Part shown: positions 36,007-45,543 of the stretch, in pieces
How positions within the stretch are numbered: the stretch's first letter is position 1
Layout: each line of letters starts with the position of its first letter
From: Shimazuella soli
Lineage (GTDB): Bacteria > Bacillota > Bacilli > Thermoactinomycetales > Thermoactinomycetaceae
DNA: 64,000 bases
Direction of reading: 5' to 3'
NCBI RefSeq assembly: GCF_022511585.1
Contig: NZ_JAKWBN010000001.1
Span: forward strand, 792,269 to 856,268
Position numbers and translations under genes: made by a program
Notes under the pieces: model-generated
Databases searched by the model: none
Told to the model about the DNA's origin: nothing
What the model saw: only the letters and a program-made list of their open reading frames with translations

Positions 36007-36990
36007 ATGCCTGTAATTTCTTATATCGATGCTGTTACAGAGGCAATTTCCGAAGAGATGGGTCGCGATAAAAGTGTCTTTGTCCTAGGGGAAGATGTCG
36101 GGGTAAGAGGTGGTGTGTTTCGAGCTACTAACGGGTTGATAGATTTATATGGCGAGGATAGAGTTTTAGATACCCCTTTGACAGAATCAGCCATTGTAGG
36201 AGTTGGAATTGGTGCAGCAGCCTATGGATTAAGACCTATTGCCGAAATCCAATTTGCTGATTTTATTATGCCCGCAGTTAATCAGATTGTCAGCGAAGCT
36301 GCTAAAATGAGATATCGTTCCAATGGTACTTGGCAATGTCCGATGGTTATTCGCGCCCCTTATGGTGGAGGAATTCATGGTGCACTGTACCACTCCCAAA
36401 GTGTCGAAGCATTATTTACCGGGGTACCAGGTTTAAAAATTGTTACTCCTAGTACACCCTATGATGTAAAAGGGTTGCTTCTTTCTTCTATACGAGATAA
36501 TGATCCAGTGCTTTTCTTTGAGCATAAGAAGTTGTATCGTTTAATAAAAGATGAAGTACCAAGTGAAGAATATACGATTCCTCTAGGAAAAGCAGATGTG
36601 AAACGAGAAGGAAACGACGTTACCGTTATTACATATGGTCTGATGGTACATTACACATTGGACGCAGCTAAAAAATTAGCGGAAGAGGGGATTGATGTGC
36701 ATGTATTGGATTTACGTACACTGATTCCGCTCGATAAAGAAGCTGTTCTAGAAGCAACAAGAAAGACAGGAAAAGTACTTATAGTACATGAAGACAATAA
36801 AACGAGTGGATTTGGTGCAGAGGTTGCAGCAATTATTGCCGAAGAAGCATTTTTCGATTTGGATGCACCAGTTAGTCGACTATGCAGTCCAGATGTGCCA
36901 TCTATGCCATATAATTCGAAACTTGAGAAGGCATTTATGCTGAATCCAGAAAAAATAGCAGCAGCCATTCGCGAACTAGCAGAACTGTAG
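36007..36990 (+). CDS. bkdAB: branched-chain 2-oxoacid dehydrogenase E1 beta
   Basis: 327 residues. E1 beta pattern: VFVLGEDVGVRGGVFRATNGL, DTPLTESAIVGVGIGAA, EIQFADFIMPAVNQIVSEAAKM, and the transketolase C-domain LDLRTLIPLDKEAV with VHEDNKTSGFGAEV. It pairs with BkdAA in a heterotetramer. AGAGGAGAG precedes the ATG, 17 bases after bkdAA. Confidence 0.96.
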   Translation: MPVISYIDAVTEAISEEMGRDKSVFVLGEDVGVRGGVFRATNGLIDLYGEDRVLDTPLTESAIVGVGIGAAAYGLRPIAEIQFADFIMPAVNQIVSEAAKMRYRSNGTWQCPMVIRAPYGGGIHGALYHSQSVEALFTGVPGLKIVTPSTPYDVKGLLLSSIRDNDPVLFFEHKKLYRLIKDEVPSEEYTIPLGKADVKREGNDVTVITYGLMVHYTLDAAKKLAEEGIDVHVLDLRTLIPLDKEAVLEATRKTGKVLIVHEDNKTSGFGAEVAAIIAEEAFFDLDAPVSRLCSPDVPSMPYNSKLEKAFMLNPEKIAAAIRELAEL

Positions 36991-37009
36991 TTGATGAGGA
37001 GCGGAATAA

Positions 37010-38233
37010 ATGACTATTGATATTGTCATGCCTCAGTTAGGTGAAAGTGTAACAGAAGGAACCATTTCTCGCTGGTTGAAAAAGCCAGGAGATGAAGTAG
37101 AAGAATATGAGCCAATCTGTGAAGTAGAAACCGATAAAGTGAATACGGAAATTCCTTCTCTGTACAATGGTAAAATGGGAGAAATCTTAGCTCAGGAGGG
37201 ACAAACTGTTGCTGTAGGTGAAATCATCTGCAAAATGGAAGTCGAAAGTGAAACAGTCTCACAGGCGGTTGAATCTGATAAGCCTATTTCTAAAACCCAA
37301 GAACGAAACGAAGCAGATACTTCAATGAAACATCGCTATTCTCCTGCAGTTCTTCGTCTCGCACAAGAAAATCAGATTGATCTTACAAAGCTATCAGGCA
37401 GTGGAAAAGGTGGACGAATCACACGCAAAGATGTCTTACATGCGGTGGAAAACAAATCTGCTGTGTCCATACCTGCTAAGAATGTAACTGCACCAGTGGA
37501 GAAGAGAAAAGTAAAGGAGACTCCACCACTTGAAATATTAGTGGAAGATAAAATTGTCCCTGTTTCATCGATTCGTCGTACAATTGCAGAGCGAATGGTA
37601 AAATCCAAAACGGAGATTCCTCATGCATGGACCATGATGGAAGCGGACGTCAGTGGTCTTGTTGCCTTGCGCAATAAGTACAAAAACGATTTTGCTGCAA
37701 ATGGAATTCCTTTAACCTTCATGCCATTTTTCATCAAGGCGACAGTAGATACATTGCGTGAGTTTCCTTATGTGAACTCGGTCTGGGCCGAGGATAAGAT
37801 CGTTTTAAAGAAAGATATCAATATCTCTGTAGCGATTGCTGCAAATGATGCCCTATATGTACCTGTCATTCATCAAGCAGACGAAAAAAATATTTTTGGG
37901 ATTGCACGATCTTTGCAGCATTTGATTCATAAGACGAGAAACGGAAATTTGGGAATCGCTGATACGCAAGGGGGAACATTCACGGTTAATAATACAGGAA
38001 GCTTTGGCTCCATTGCTTCACAACCGATTATTAATCAGCCTCAAGTAGCTATTTTATCTTTTGAATCGATTGTAAAAAAACCTGTGGTAATCGATGACAT
38101 GATTGCAATTCGCAACAGAATGAATCTCTGTTTATCGTTGGATCATCGTGTATTAGATGGTTTGACTGCTGGGCAATTTTTAGCACGAGTAAAAGAAAGA
38201 TTAGAGTCATACCAAGTCGATACTGCTTTATAG
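37010..38233 (+). CDS. bkdB: branched-chain 2-oxoacid dehydrogenase E2 (lipoamide acyltransferase)
   Basis: 407 residues. N-terminal lipoyl domain with CEVETDKVNTEIPS (lipoyl Lys), peripheral-subunit-binding domain (SPAVLRLAQENQIDLTKLSGSGKGGRITRKDV at about 110-142), and the catalytic domain ending LSLDHRVLDGLTAGQFL, containing the HxxxDG active site. It transfers the branched acyl group to CoA. A single lipoyl domain is usual for the family. Confidence 0.96.
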   Translation: MTIDIVMPQLGESVTEGTISRWLKKPGDEVEEYEPICEVETDKVNTEIPSLYNGKMGEILAQEGQTVAVGEIICKMEVESETVSQAVESDKPISKTQERNEADTSMKHRYSPAVLRLAQENQIDLTKLSGSGKGGRITRKDVLHAVENKSAVSIPAKNVTAPVEKRKVKETPPLEILVEDKIVPVSSIRRTIAERMVKSKTEIPHAWTMMEADVSGLVALRNKYKNDFAANGIPLTFMPFFIKATVDTLREFPYVNSVWAEDKIVLKKDINISVAIAANDALYVPVIHQADEKNIFGIARSLQHLIHKTRNGNLGIADTQGGTFTVNNTGSFGSIASQPIINQPQVAILSFESIVKKPVVIDDMIAIRNRMNLCLSLDHRVLDGLTAGQFLARVKERLESYQVDTAL

Positions 38234-38267
38234 GAGAGTAAATTTTGTTTAGAAAAGAGTGTTCATC

Positions 38268-38912
38268 ATGTTTGAGGTACAACGCCTTGGAATGGTGGCT
38301 TATCAGCCAACATGGGACGAGCAAAAAAATATCGTACGTTCCGTAGATGAAGGAAAGATAGCCGATCAATTATTGTTGTTGGAACATCCTCATACCGTGA
38401 CGATGGGACGAGGAAGCCACTTGAGTAACCTGCTTCTATCTACTCAAGATTACAAAGCTAAAGGGATCAATGTAGTAGAGATTGATCGAGGTGGAGATGT
38501 TACCTATCATGGACCAGGTCAACTAGTTGGTTATCCGATCTTTTATTTAGGCGATCAAAAGCACGATGCTCATTCCTATCTTCGGGATATAGAAGAAGCA
38601 CTTATCCTCGCGCTGTCTTCCTTTGGAATCAGTGGGGAGAGAATGGAAAAACATACTGGAGTATGGGTAAATGAAGAAAAAGTAGCAGCTATCGGAGTGA
38701 AATTCCATAAAGCGCGTAACAAAAAAGGATATATCACCAGCCATGGTTTCGCCCTAAATGTTAACACAGATCTTCGGTATTTTTCGACGATTGTACCTTG
38801 TGGAATTTTAGAATATGGGGTGACTTCTATGTCTCGGATTTTAGGTAAAAAAGTAGATATGGACATGGTTATGAATGAAGTTGAGATGGCGATGAGAGAA
38901 ATTTTCACATGA
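38268..38912 (+). CDS. lipB: octanoyltransferase LipB
   Basis: 214 residues. LipB family: LLLEHPHTVTMGRG, DRGGDVTYHGPGQLVGYPIF, VNEEKVAAIGVKFH (catalytic Lys) and SHGFALNVNTDL with PCGI. It attaches octanoate to lipoyl domains, a partner for BkdB. ATG at 38268 is preferred over GTG at 38259. Placement at the end of the bkd operon ties lipoylation to the complex that needs it. Confidence 0.93.
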   Translation: MFEVQRLGMVAYQPTWDEQKNIVRSVDEGKIADQLLLLEHPHTVTMGRGSHLSNLLLSTQDYKAKGINVVEIDRGGDVTYHGPGQLVGYPIFYLGDQKHDAHSYLRDIEEALILALSSFGISGERMEKHTGVWVNEEKVAAIGVKFHKARNKKGYITSHGFALNVNTDLRYFSTIVPCGILEYGVTSMSRILGKKVDMDMVMNEVEMAMREIFT

Positions 38913-38946
38913 AAAAAACCGCGGTAAAAACATTTTTACCGCGGTT
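38911..38946 (-). terminator. strong terminator between lipB and the small membrane gene
   Basis: Perfect 14-base arms (AACCGCGGTAAAAA and its complement) around two bases. On the minus strand the stem is followed by a run of T, so it ends the leftward small gene. On the plus strand it overlaps the lipB stop and may also end that operon. Confidence 0.85.
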
Positions 38947-38970
38947 CCATCTTACTCATTATCCACTTTC

Positions 38971-39147
38971 TTATTGAATTCCAACAAATAAATCATAGAG
39001 GGACAGGAGAGTCACCACAACTACACCTAAAGTGAATACTCCTCCAATATAAAAGCCTGCTGCATTACCAGTCCGCTTGTTGTATGTAGTGCCGATAATT
39101 GCAAGAATACTGGTGATTACAAGTAGTGGTACCATAAAATATTCCAT
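38971..39147 (-). CDS. 58-residue membrane protein
   Basis: ATG at 39147 follows AGGTGA; longer in-frame starts have no ribosome binding site. Two membrane helices (VPLLVITSILAIIGTTY and AAGFYIGGVFTLGVVVVTLLSLYDLF) separated by a basic NKRTG loop. Function is unknown. Confidence 0.65.
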   Translation of the reverse strand: MEYFMVPLLVITSILAIIGTTYNKRTGNAAGFYIGGVFTLGVVVVTLLSLYDLFVGIQ

Positions 39148-39283
39148 AAATGATTTCACCTGCTTTCCGTAAACATCCACATAAAAGAGTATACTCATAA
39201 TAGTAGAGAAAAAACAATCCCGAAACAACTTTTCATGACTTCTTCATCATAAGGTTCACTTTGACCAAACGGAGGAAAAAGAG

Positions 39284-40849
39284 ATGGAACGTAAAGAGAA
39301 GTTTGAAACGCTTTCAGGTATTCCGTTAAAGACAGTATATGATGAATCTGATTCTCCTAAACATACAAGCCAACCAGGCGAGTATCCTTATACAAGAGGC
39401 ATCCATCAAAAGATGTATCGAAGCAGACTTTGGACGATGAGACAATATGCTGGTTTTGGCTCCGCTGAAGAAACTAATGAAAGATATCGTTATTTATTGG
39501 AGCAAGGTCAAACAGGACTCAGTGTGGCTTTTGATCTTCCTACACAAATTGGCTATGATTCGGATGATCAGATGAGTATTGGTGAAGTTGGAAAAGTTGG
39601 AGTGGCTATTGATTCACTTCAAGATATGGAAAAATTATTTGAAGGAATTCCATTGGATCAAGTGAGCACATCCATGACCATTAATGCACCTGCATCCATT
39701 TTGTTAGCGATGTATATCGCCACAGCAGAGAAACAAGGTGTAGACCCTAAGTTTATCAAAGGTACGATTCAAAATGATATATTAAAAGAATATATTGCAC
39801 GTGGTACTTATATTTTTCCTCCAAAACCATCAATGAAAATCATTACGGATATTTTTCAATATTGCATGGAGCATACCCCTCAGTTTAATACGATAAGTAT
39901 CAGTGGCTATCATATTCGTGAAGCGGGCTCTACCGCGGTACAAGAGGTTGCCTTTACATTGGCAAACGCCATAGCTTATGTGGAAACAGCATTAAATGCA
40001 GGTTTGGATATTGATTTGTTTGCCCCTAGACTCTCTTTTTTCTTTAATGCTCACAATCACTTTTTTGAGGAAATTGCTAAATTTCGTGCTGTTCGCAGAA
40101 TGTGGGCGAAAATCATGAAAGAACGTTTTGGGGCGAAATCTCCAAAATCATGGCAATTACGGTTTCATACGCAAACTGCAGGTTCGACACTAACCGCCCA
40201 ACAACCCGATAACAATATTGTTCGAGTCACTTTGCAAGCGCTTGCAGCAATATTGGGAGGCACGCAAAGTCTTCATACCAATGCTCGTGACGAGGCATTG
40301 GCGCTCCCTACTGAAGAGTCAGCTCGAATTGCACTTCGTACCCAACAGATCATCGCCTATGAAAGTGGAGTAGCTGATACGGTCGATCCTTTCGGTGGAT
40401 CCTATGTAGTAGAAAGTTTAACGGATCAAATAGAAGAAGCAGCCCTTGTATATTTAAGTCAAATTGAAGAATTAGGAGGTGCTGTTTCAGCAGTAGAACA
40501 AGGTTTTATGCAGCGGGAAATACGGAAAGCAGCTCTTGCTACCCAGCGGCAAATCGAATCTCAAGAGCAGATTATCGTTGGGATGAATCAGTATCAATTG
40601 GATAACGAGGTTGTTCCAGAACTGCTTCGAGTAGACCCTTCTTTAGCTAAGAAGCAAATAGCATCGCTCCAAAAGCTAAGGGAGCAAAGGGATAATAAAC
40701 TTGTTCAAACCGAATTAGCTCAATTGAGACAAGCAGCTGGCAGTAGCGAAAATGTGATGCCTTATATTTTAAATGCCGTACGCGCCTATGCCACGGTAGG
40801 AGAAATATGTAACACTTTGCGAGAAATTTATGGGGAATATGTCATCTAG
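39284..40849 (+). CDS. methylmalonyl-CoA mutase large (catalytic) subunit
   Basis: 521 residues. TIM-barrel mutase: [64 protein letters not shown] and [13 protein letters not shown]. The Tyr of RQYAGF fits methylmalonyl-CoA rather than isobutyryl-CoA mutases, where Phe is usual. It lacks the C-terminal B12-binding domain, which is encoded by the next gene; this is a split mutase. It rearranges (R)-methylmalonyl-CoA to succinyl-CoA. CGGAGG precedes the ATG. Confidence 0.92.
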   Translation: MERKEKFETLSGIPLKTVYDESDSPKHTSQPGEYPYTRGIHQKMYRSRLWTMRQYAGFGSAEETNERYRYLLEQGQTGLSVAFDLPTQIGYDSDDQMSIGEVGKVGVAIDSLQDMEKLFEGIPLDQVSTSMTINAPASILLAMYIATAEKQGVDPKFIKGTIQNDILKEYIARGTYIFPPKPSMKIITDIFQYCMEHTPQFNTISISGYHIREAGSTAVQEVAFTLANAIAYVETALNAGLDIDLFAPRLSFFFNAHNHFFEEIAKFRAVRRMWAKIMKERFGAKSPKSWQLRFHTQTAGSTLTAQQPDNNIVRVTLQALAAILGGTQSLHTNARDEALALPTEESARIALRTQQIIAYESGVADTVDPFGGSYVVESLTDQIEEAALVYLSQIEELGGAVSAVEQGFMQREIRKAALATQRQIESQEQIIVGMNQYQLDNEVVPELLRVDPSLAKKQIASLQKLREQRDNKLVQTELAQLRQAAGSSENVMPYILNAVRAYATVGEICNTLREIYGEYVI

Positions 40850-40864
40850 AAAGGAGTGAATGCT

Positions 40865-41266
40865 GTGCAAAGACCTATCCGTGTATTAATTGCAAAACCG
40901 GGCTTGGACGGACATGATCGTGGTGCATTGATCATTGCTCAAGCATTGCGGGATGAGGGAATGGAAGTAATTTATACAGGTATTCGCCAAACACCGGAGC
41001 AAATCGTTGCTTCTGCAATTCAAGAAGATGTAGATTTGATTGGTCTTTCTTGCCTTTCAGGTGCACATAATGAACTTTTCGCCGAAGTGATACGTCTATT
41101 AAAAGTGCAGGGAGCATCAGATATTCCGATATTTGCTGGTGGTGTTATTCCGGCGGGGGATATTCCTTATCTCAAACAATTAGGTATCAAAGAAATTTTC
41201 CCACCAGGCAGTACGATTAAAGATACGGTAGCTTTCGTTCGAAACCTGTTTTCTAGGGAGGGATAG
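40865..41266 (+). CDS. methylmalonyl-CoA mutase B12-binding subunit
   Basis: 133 residues from GTG at 40865 after AAAGGAG. It is just the cobalamin-binding Rossmann domain: RVLIAKPGLDGHDRGALIIAQALRDEGMEVIYTG with the DGHDRG cobalt-ligand His, LIGLSCLSGAH, and FAGGVIPAGD. It completes the split mutase encoded 15 bases upstream. Confidence 0.93.
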   Translation: MQRPIRVLIAKPGLDGHDRGALIIAQALRDEGMEVIYTGIRQTPEQIVASAIQEDVDLIGLSCLSGAHNELFAEVIRLLKVQGASDIPIFAGGVIPAGDIPYLKQLGIKEIFPPGSTIKDTVAFVRNLFSREG

Positions 41267-41267
41267 C

Positions 41268-41705
41268 ATGAGTATTCAAAAGATCAGTCATATTGGTATC
41301 GCAGTAGAATCGTTAGAAAAATGGATACCTTATTATCGAGATACACTTGGACTATCTTTTCTTGGAAAAGAATTTGTTGCGAGCGAAAAGGTACAAGTAG
41401 CTTTCTTTCAAATTGGCGAGAGCAGACTGGAATTACTAGAACCAACAGATGATTCTAGTCCCATTGCCAAACATCTGCAAACTAGAGGAGAAGGATTTCA
41501 TCATATTGCCTATGAGGTAGACGATATCACTAAATCTCTCTCAGACCTTGAGCAAAAGGGGGTTTCCTTGATACATAAAAAGCCAAAAAGAGGAGCCCAC
41601 CAGTCACAAATTGCTTTTTTACATCCTTCTTCAACAGGAAAAATATTAACAGAACTCTGCCAATCGCAATCACGGGAGGATTTAGCTGATGCAGAAAAAA
41701 ATTGA
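41268..41705 (+). CDS. mce: methylmalonyl-CoA epimerase
   Basis: 145 residues. Glyoxalase/VOC fold: KISHIGIAVESLEKWIPYYRDTLGL with metal His, ESRLELLEPT with metal Glu, and GEGFHHIAYEVDDI with metal His. It interconverts (S)- and (R)-methylmalonyl-CoA between carboxylase and mutase. It overlaps the next gene by 17 bases. Confidence 0.94.
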   Translation: MSIQKISHIGIAVESLEKWIPYYRDTLGLSFLGKEFVASEKVQVAFFQIGESRLELLEPTDDSSPIAKHLQTRGEGFHHIAYEVDDITKSLSDLEQKGVSLIHKKPKRGAHQSQIAFLHPSSTGKILTELCQSQSREDLADAEKN

Positions 41706-43230
41706 TGAACTAAACGCAAGACGTGCAAAAATTTTTGCAGGCGGGGGAGAGAAACGTATTGCATCTCAACATAGACGTGGAAAATGGACGGCACGGGAAC
41801 GAATAGAGATGCTCCTTGATGAAGGGACTTTTGTGGAATTAAATCCTTTTGTCCAGCATCGGATCACTGCTTTTGGAATGGATAAAGAAGAAGCTCCTGG
41901 AGAGGGGGTGGTAACGGGAAGTGGAAAGATCGATGGTAGACTAGTCTATTTATTTGCCCAAGATTTCACTGTATTTGGAGGGGCTCTTGGGGAAATGCAT
42001 GCGATGAAAATTGCCCGAGTGATGGATTTGGCTGCCCAAAATGGAGCGCCGATCATCGGACTAAATGATTCAGGCGGGGCCCGAATTCAAGAAGGTGTAC
42101 TATCTTTGGACGGATATGGACATGTTTTTAAACGAAATGTGCTTTATTCCGGAGTAGTCCCACAAATCTCTGTCATCCTAGGTCCCTGTGCAGGTGGAGC
42201 CGTATATTCTCCTGCTTTAACTGACTTTGTCTTTATGGTGGAACAGAAGAGTCAAATGTTTATTACTGGACCAAAGGTGATCGAAACGGTGACCAAAGAG
42301 AAAATATCAGCAGAACAACTTGGCGGTGCAGATATACATGCGAGTGTTAGTGGGAACGTACATTTTACTTTTCCGTCAGAAGCAGAAGTTTTTGAAAATG
42401 TTCGCCGTTTATTAAAATATTTACCAGATAACAATCAAGCTTTACCTCCTGTTGCCGATAAGCCAAAACAAGAAGATTGGTTAGAAGATTTAATAAATGT
42501 AGTGCCGACGGAAGGAATGAAAGCCTACGATGTAAAAAAAGTAATAGAGCACATTTTTGATGATGGTGAGTTTTTAGAAGTACATCAAAAATTTGCTCGT
42601 AACTTGGTTGTAGGATTTGCCCATTTAGATGGAAAACCAGTAGGTGTGGTAGCCAATCAGCCAAAATTTATGGCAGGGGGGTTGGATATTGACGCATCTG
42701 ACAAACTGAGCAGATTTGTGCGATTTTGTGATTGCTTCCAAATTCCACTCATCACTTTTGTAGATGTCACTGGTTTCTTTCCTGGTGTTGGTCAGGAACA
42801 CCGTGGTATCATTCGGCACGGAGCAAAGATTTTATATGCTTATACGGAAGCTACTGTTCCGAAGATTACGGTGATTCTCCGCAAAGCTTATGGCGGGGCA
42901 TATGTCGCTCTCAATAGTAAGTCGATTGGGGCAGATATCGTATATGCTTGGCCATCAGCAGAAGTAGCTGTTATGGGGCCAGAAGGTGCAGCCAATATTA
43001 TTTTTCAACGTGAAATTGACGAGAGCAATACCCCAGAAGAGATGAGACAAGCCAAGATAAGTGAGTACAAAGATCAATTTGCGAACCCTTATGTAGCTGC
43101 TGCGTACGGTATGGTAGACGATGTAATTGATCCAAGAGAGACAAGATTAAAATTAAAACAATCGCTGGAGATGCTAGAGCGCAAACAAGCCCATTTACCA
43201 CCAAAAAAACACGGCAATATCCCCTTGTAA
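41689..43230 (+). CDS. mmdA: propionyl-/methylmalonyl-CoA carboxyltransferase
   Basis: 513 residues. Two crotonase-like carboxyltransferase halves: GGALGEMHAMKIARVMDLAAQNGAP with NDSGGARIQEGV, then FVDVTGFFPGVGQEHRGIIRHGAKILYAY and KAYGGAYVALNSKSIGAD. It can carboxylate propionyl-CoA with a biotin carboxylase/carrier pair, or act in a decarboxylase; no dedicated biotin protein is nearby, so AccB/AccC may serve. It links bkd products to the mutase. Confidence 0.93.
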   Translation: MQKKIDELNARRAKIFAGGGEKRIASQHRRGKWTARERIEMLLDEGTFVELNPFVQHRITAFGMDKEEAPGEGVVTGSGKIDGRLVYLFAQDFTVFGGALGEMHAMKIARVMDLAAQNGAPIIGLNDSGGARIQEGVLSLDGYGHVFKRNVLYSGVVPQISVILGPCAGGAVYSPALTDFVFMVEQKSQMFITGPKVIETVTKEKISAEQLGGADIHASVSGNVHFTFPSEAEVFENVRRLLKYLPDNNQALPPVADKPKQEDWLEDLINVVPTEGMKAYDVKKVIEHIFDDGEFLEVHQKFARNLVVGFAHLDGKPVGVVANQPKFMAGGLDIDASDKLSRFVRFCDCFQIPLITFVDVTGFFPGVGQEHRGIIRHGAKILYAYTEATVPKITVILRKAYGGAYVALNSKSIGADIVYAWPSAEVAVMGPEGAANIIFQREIDESNTPEEMRQAKISEYKDQFANPYVAAAYGMVDDVIDPRETRLKLKQSLEMLERKQAHLPPKKHGNIPL

Positions 43231-43683
43231 TAATTCTGTAAAATAAGTATAATATATCTGTAATATTAATGCGCTGTCCTTCTCATATATGCGATGAAAC
43301 AATGTAAAAATGAACATATAAATTACTATACCAGTCCGTTTTAAATCTGAGCAAATCTCCTCCTCTACAAAAGGAGCATATTCGTATTTGCGAAAACATG
43401 GTCTATTCGATCGGGGGACAACGAAACGTGATTTTATCTATAAAAAATGGAAAACAAAGCTATGTTATTGGTGTCGTAGCAGACAAAAGAAGAAAGGAGA
43501 GCTACATGTACCTATTTTGACTTGCATGAGTAGGTACAATACGGCAGGACTTGTCGGAATTAACGCCTCTGGAGTGTTACACCAACGCTATTTATTAGCG
43601 ACACGTCGAAAGAGGAAAAATGTAGAGTCATGGGATAAAGAACGGAAAAATTGATTCTACATTAAAAGGTAGCATACAGTACG
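43231..43683. other. intergenic stretch with weak ORF traces
   Basis: This 453-base gap contains a possible 40-codon frame from ATG 43398 (MVYSIGGQRNVILSIKNGKQ...) ending TGA after YMYLF, and an overlapping 88-codon frame from 43388 with poor composition. Neither has a good ribosome binding site. It may be a decayed gene. No hairpin or repeat stands out. Confidence 0.4.
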
Positions 43684-44802
43684 GTGGTAAATAAAAATCG
43701 GTTGATCGACGAATTTATGCGGTTGGTGCAAATAGACAGTGAATCGGGGAATGAACGAAAAATTTGTGATTTTTTGAAGGAGAAACTTTCTTCTTTGGGG
43801 CTAGATGTTGTTGAAGATGAATCTGCTAGATTTACGAAACATGGTGCAGGAAATTTAATTGCTACTTATACAGGTAGTATTGCAGATGCTCCAACGATCT
43901 ACTTCACTTCACACATGGATACCGTTGCGCCAGGCAAGAGGGTAAAGCCCTCTATACTCGGAGATTATATCGTGACAGATGGGACAACTGTATTGGGCAG
44001 TGATGATAAAGCTGGCATCGCTGCAATTGTAGAGGGGATTCGAATCTTACGAGAGTACAATATCCCTCATGGTAACTTACAATTTGTCTTTACAGTTGGA
44101 GAAGAGTCAGGTTTAGTGGGAGCTCGTCATTTAGATAAATCGTTAATGGAAGCGGAGTATGGATTTGCTTTTGATGCAGGTGGTCAAGTAGGAGAAATCA
44201 TCACCTCAGCACCAGCCCAAGTAAAAATCGAAGCAGCGATTCACGGGAAAGCAGCTCATGCAGGTTCTAGTCCAGAATCCGGCATAAGTGCGATCCAAGT
44301 AGCAAGCCAAGCGATTTCCCGTATGAAATTAGGGAGAATCGATGCGGAAACGACAGCCAATATTGGCATGTTCCAAGGCGGAATCGCGACGAATGTCGTA
44401 CCAGAATATGTGAAAATTTATGCCGAAGCCAGAAGTAGAAACGAGAAAAAGTTGCTCCACCAAGTGGAAGAGATGGTTATGGCTTTTGAACTTACAGCCA
44501 AACAAATGGGTGCAACAGCGGAAGTGGAAACAAAATCATTATACCCTGGTTACTCTTTTTCGGAAGATGACCTTGTTGTCCAAAAGGCGATAGCAGGTGT
44601 CAAAAAAGTAGGCCGTACTCCACACTTAGGTGTTAGTGGCGGTGGCAGTGATGCCAATGTGATCGCGGGTTACGGTATTCCAACTGTTAATCTCAGTATT
44701 GGGTACGAAAATATTCATACTACGAATGAGCGGATGTCCATTCCGGAGTTAGTAAAAGCAGCAGAACTGGTCGTTGCACTTGTAGAAGAGAGTGCCCAAT
44801 GA
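43684..44802 (+). CDS. M20-family peptidase T-like protein (YqjE type)
   Basis: 372 residues from GTG at 43684. M20 metallopeptidase: IYFTSHMDTVAPG, VLGSDDKAGIAAIVEG with bridging Asp, FTVGEESGLVGARHLD with catalytic Glu, and a dimerisation lid (HGKAAHAGSSPESGISAI). It resembles tripeptidase/peptidase T and YqjE of B. subtilis, which also follows the carboxyltransferase gene yqjD. Likely a cytosolic di/tripeptidase. Confidence 0.9.
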   Translation: MVNKNRLIDEFMRLVQIDSESGNERKICDFLKEKLSSLGLDVVEDESARFTKHGAGNLIATYTGSIADAPTIYFTSHMDTVAPGKRVKPSILGDYIVTDGTTVLGSDDKAGIAAIVEGIRILREYNIPHGNLQFVFTVGEESGLVGARHLDKSLMEAEYGFAFDAGGQVGEIITSAPAQVKIEAAIHGKAAHAGSSPESGISAIQVASQAISRMKLGRIDAETTANIGMFQGGIATNVVPEYVKIYAEARSRNEKKLLHQVEEMVMAFELTAKQMGATAEVETKSLYPGYSFSEDDLVVQKAIAGVKKVGRTPHLGVSGGGSDANVIAGYGIPTVNLSIGYENIHTTNERMSIPELVKAAELVVALVEESAQ

Positions 44803-44880
44803 ACGAAGTAACAATAAGCGCAGTTGCCTATACTTTATTGCTTTAATGTAAAAAATGGGACTTATATATTCTTACAAAAA

Positions 44881-44917
44881 GGCTAATCCGATAAACGCAT
44901 TCGGGTTAGCTTATTTA
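44881..44917 (+). terminator. intrinsic terminator after the peptidase gene
   Basis: Arms GGCTAATCCGA and TCGGGTTAGC (one G-T pair) followed by TTATTTATTTT. Confidence 0.8.
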
Positions 44918-45018
44918 TTTTCCCTTTCATACTATATTGACAATGCTGAAAAGTGATGATAGTCTAAATTCAGATGGTTTTCTTCTGTTGAAGTTGATGA
45001 GGCATCCTTTTACCTTAA

Positions 45019-45346
45019 CCGATCAAGACCCCGCCTTTGGTTTCTTGTATACAGGAAATCAAAGGGGGATGTCTTGGTCGGTGGCCACGATTAACGGCAT
45101 CGTTGGGTGAGGGGACAGGCAATTCTCTTATCCTTCATGTGGCTGACTCAGTTCCAGAGTCTCCCATCCAGGGGCGTTGATGCTGGGTCGCCAAACCCAG
45201 AGGAACCATCAGCTTCTTCCACTTTATTTAATTATTTGGAAGAAACCAGACACACATCCGTGATGTCTGGGCTCGAATTTAATTTCATTCGATATAGATA
45301 AATCAAAAAACAGTCTTTGTGTATAAGCAAAGGCTGTTTTTTGATT
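45019..45346 (+). ncRNA. structured leader upstream of the kimA-like gene
   Basis: A GC-richer segment in the 741-base gap. A long hairpin (GATCAAGAC at 45020 with GTCTTGGTC near 45070, and CCTTTGGTTTC with GAAATCAAAGG) is followed by CGTTGGGTGAGGGGACAGG. Then come the small hairpin CTGGGT/ACCCAG (45183-45200), a CCAGACA/TGTCTGG stem (45246-45270), and a final strong terminator-like stem with 19-base arms at 45301-45346. This layout, sensor plus terminator before a potassium-importer gene, suggests a riboswitch. KimA genes in Bacillus have c-di-AMP (ydaO) riboswitches, but its conserved core is not visible here; a GTTGGGTGAGG block recalls the M-box. Class undecided. Confidence 0.55.
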
Positions 45347-45543
45347 TACAGTGTTTCATTGTTCTTAGATCGTCTATTGATTCTGGATTTATTTTTTTAA
45401 TCTCTTTATATTTTTTATATAGATTTTCATTTCGAATTGGTTTAAGATAGATTTTATTGTATTTCCGAATAGGAAAATGATACCTCCTATGATTGAGAGG
45501 AAACTCGAAATACTAATACATATCTACCCAAAAAGGGGTTCGA

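Noticed and set aside
43388-43654. 88-codon ORF between mmdA and the peptidase gene
   Set aside because: No ribosome binding site, unusual Lys/Arg/Cys composition and a competing frame; kept only as a weak trace in the gap description.
45107-45301. 64-codon frame inside the kimA leader
   Set aside because: It overlaps several stems, has poor composition and a GTG start without a ribosome binding site; the segment is better explained as structured RNA.
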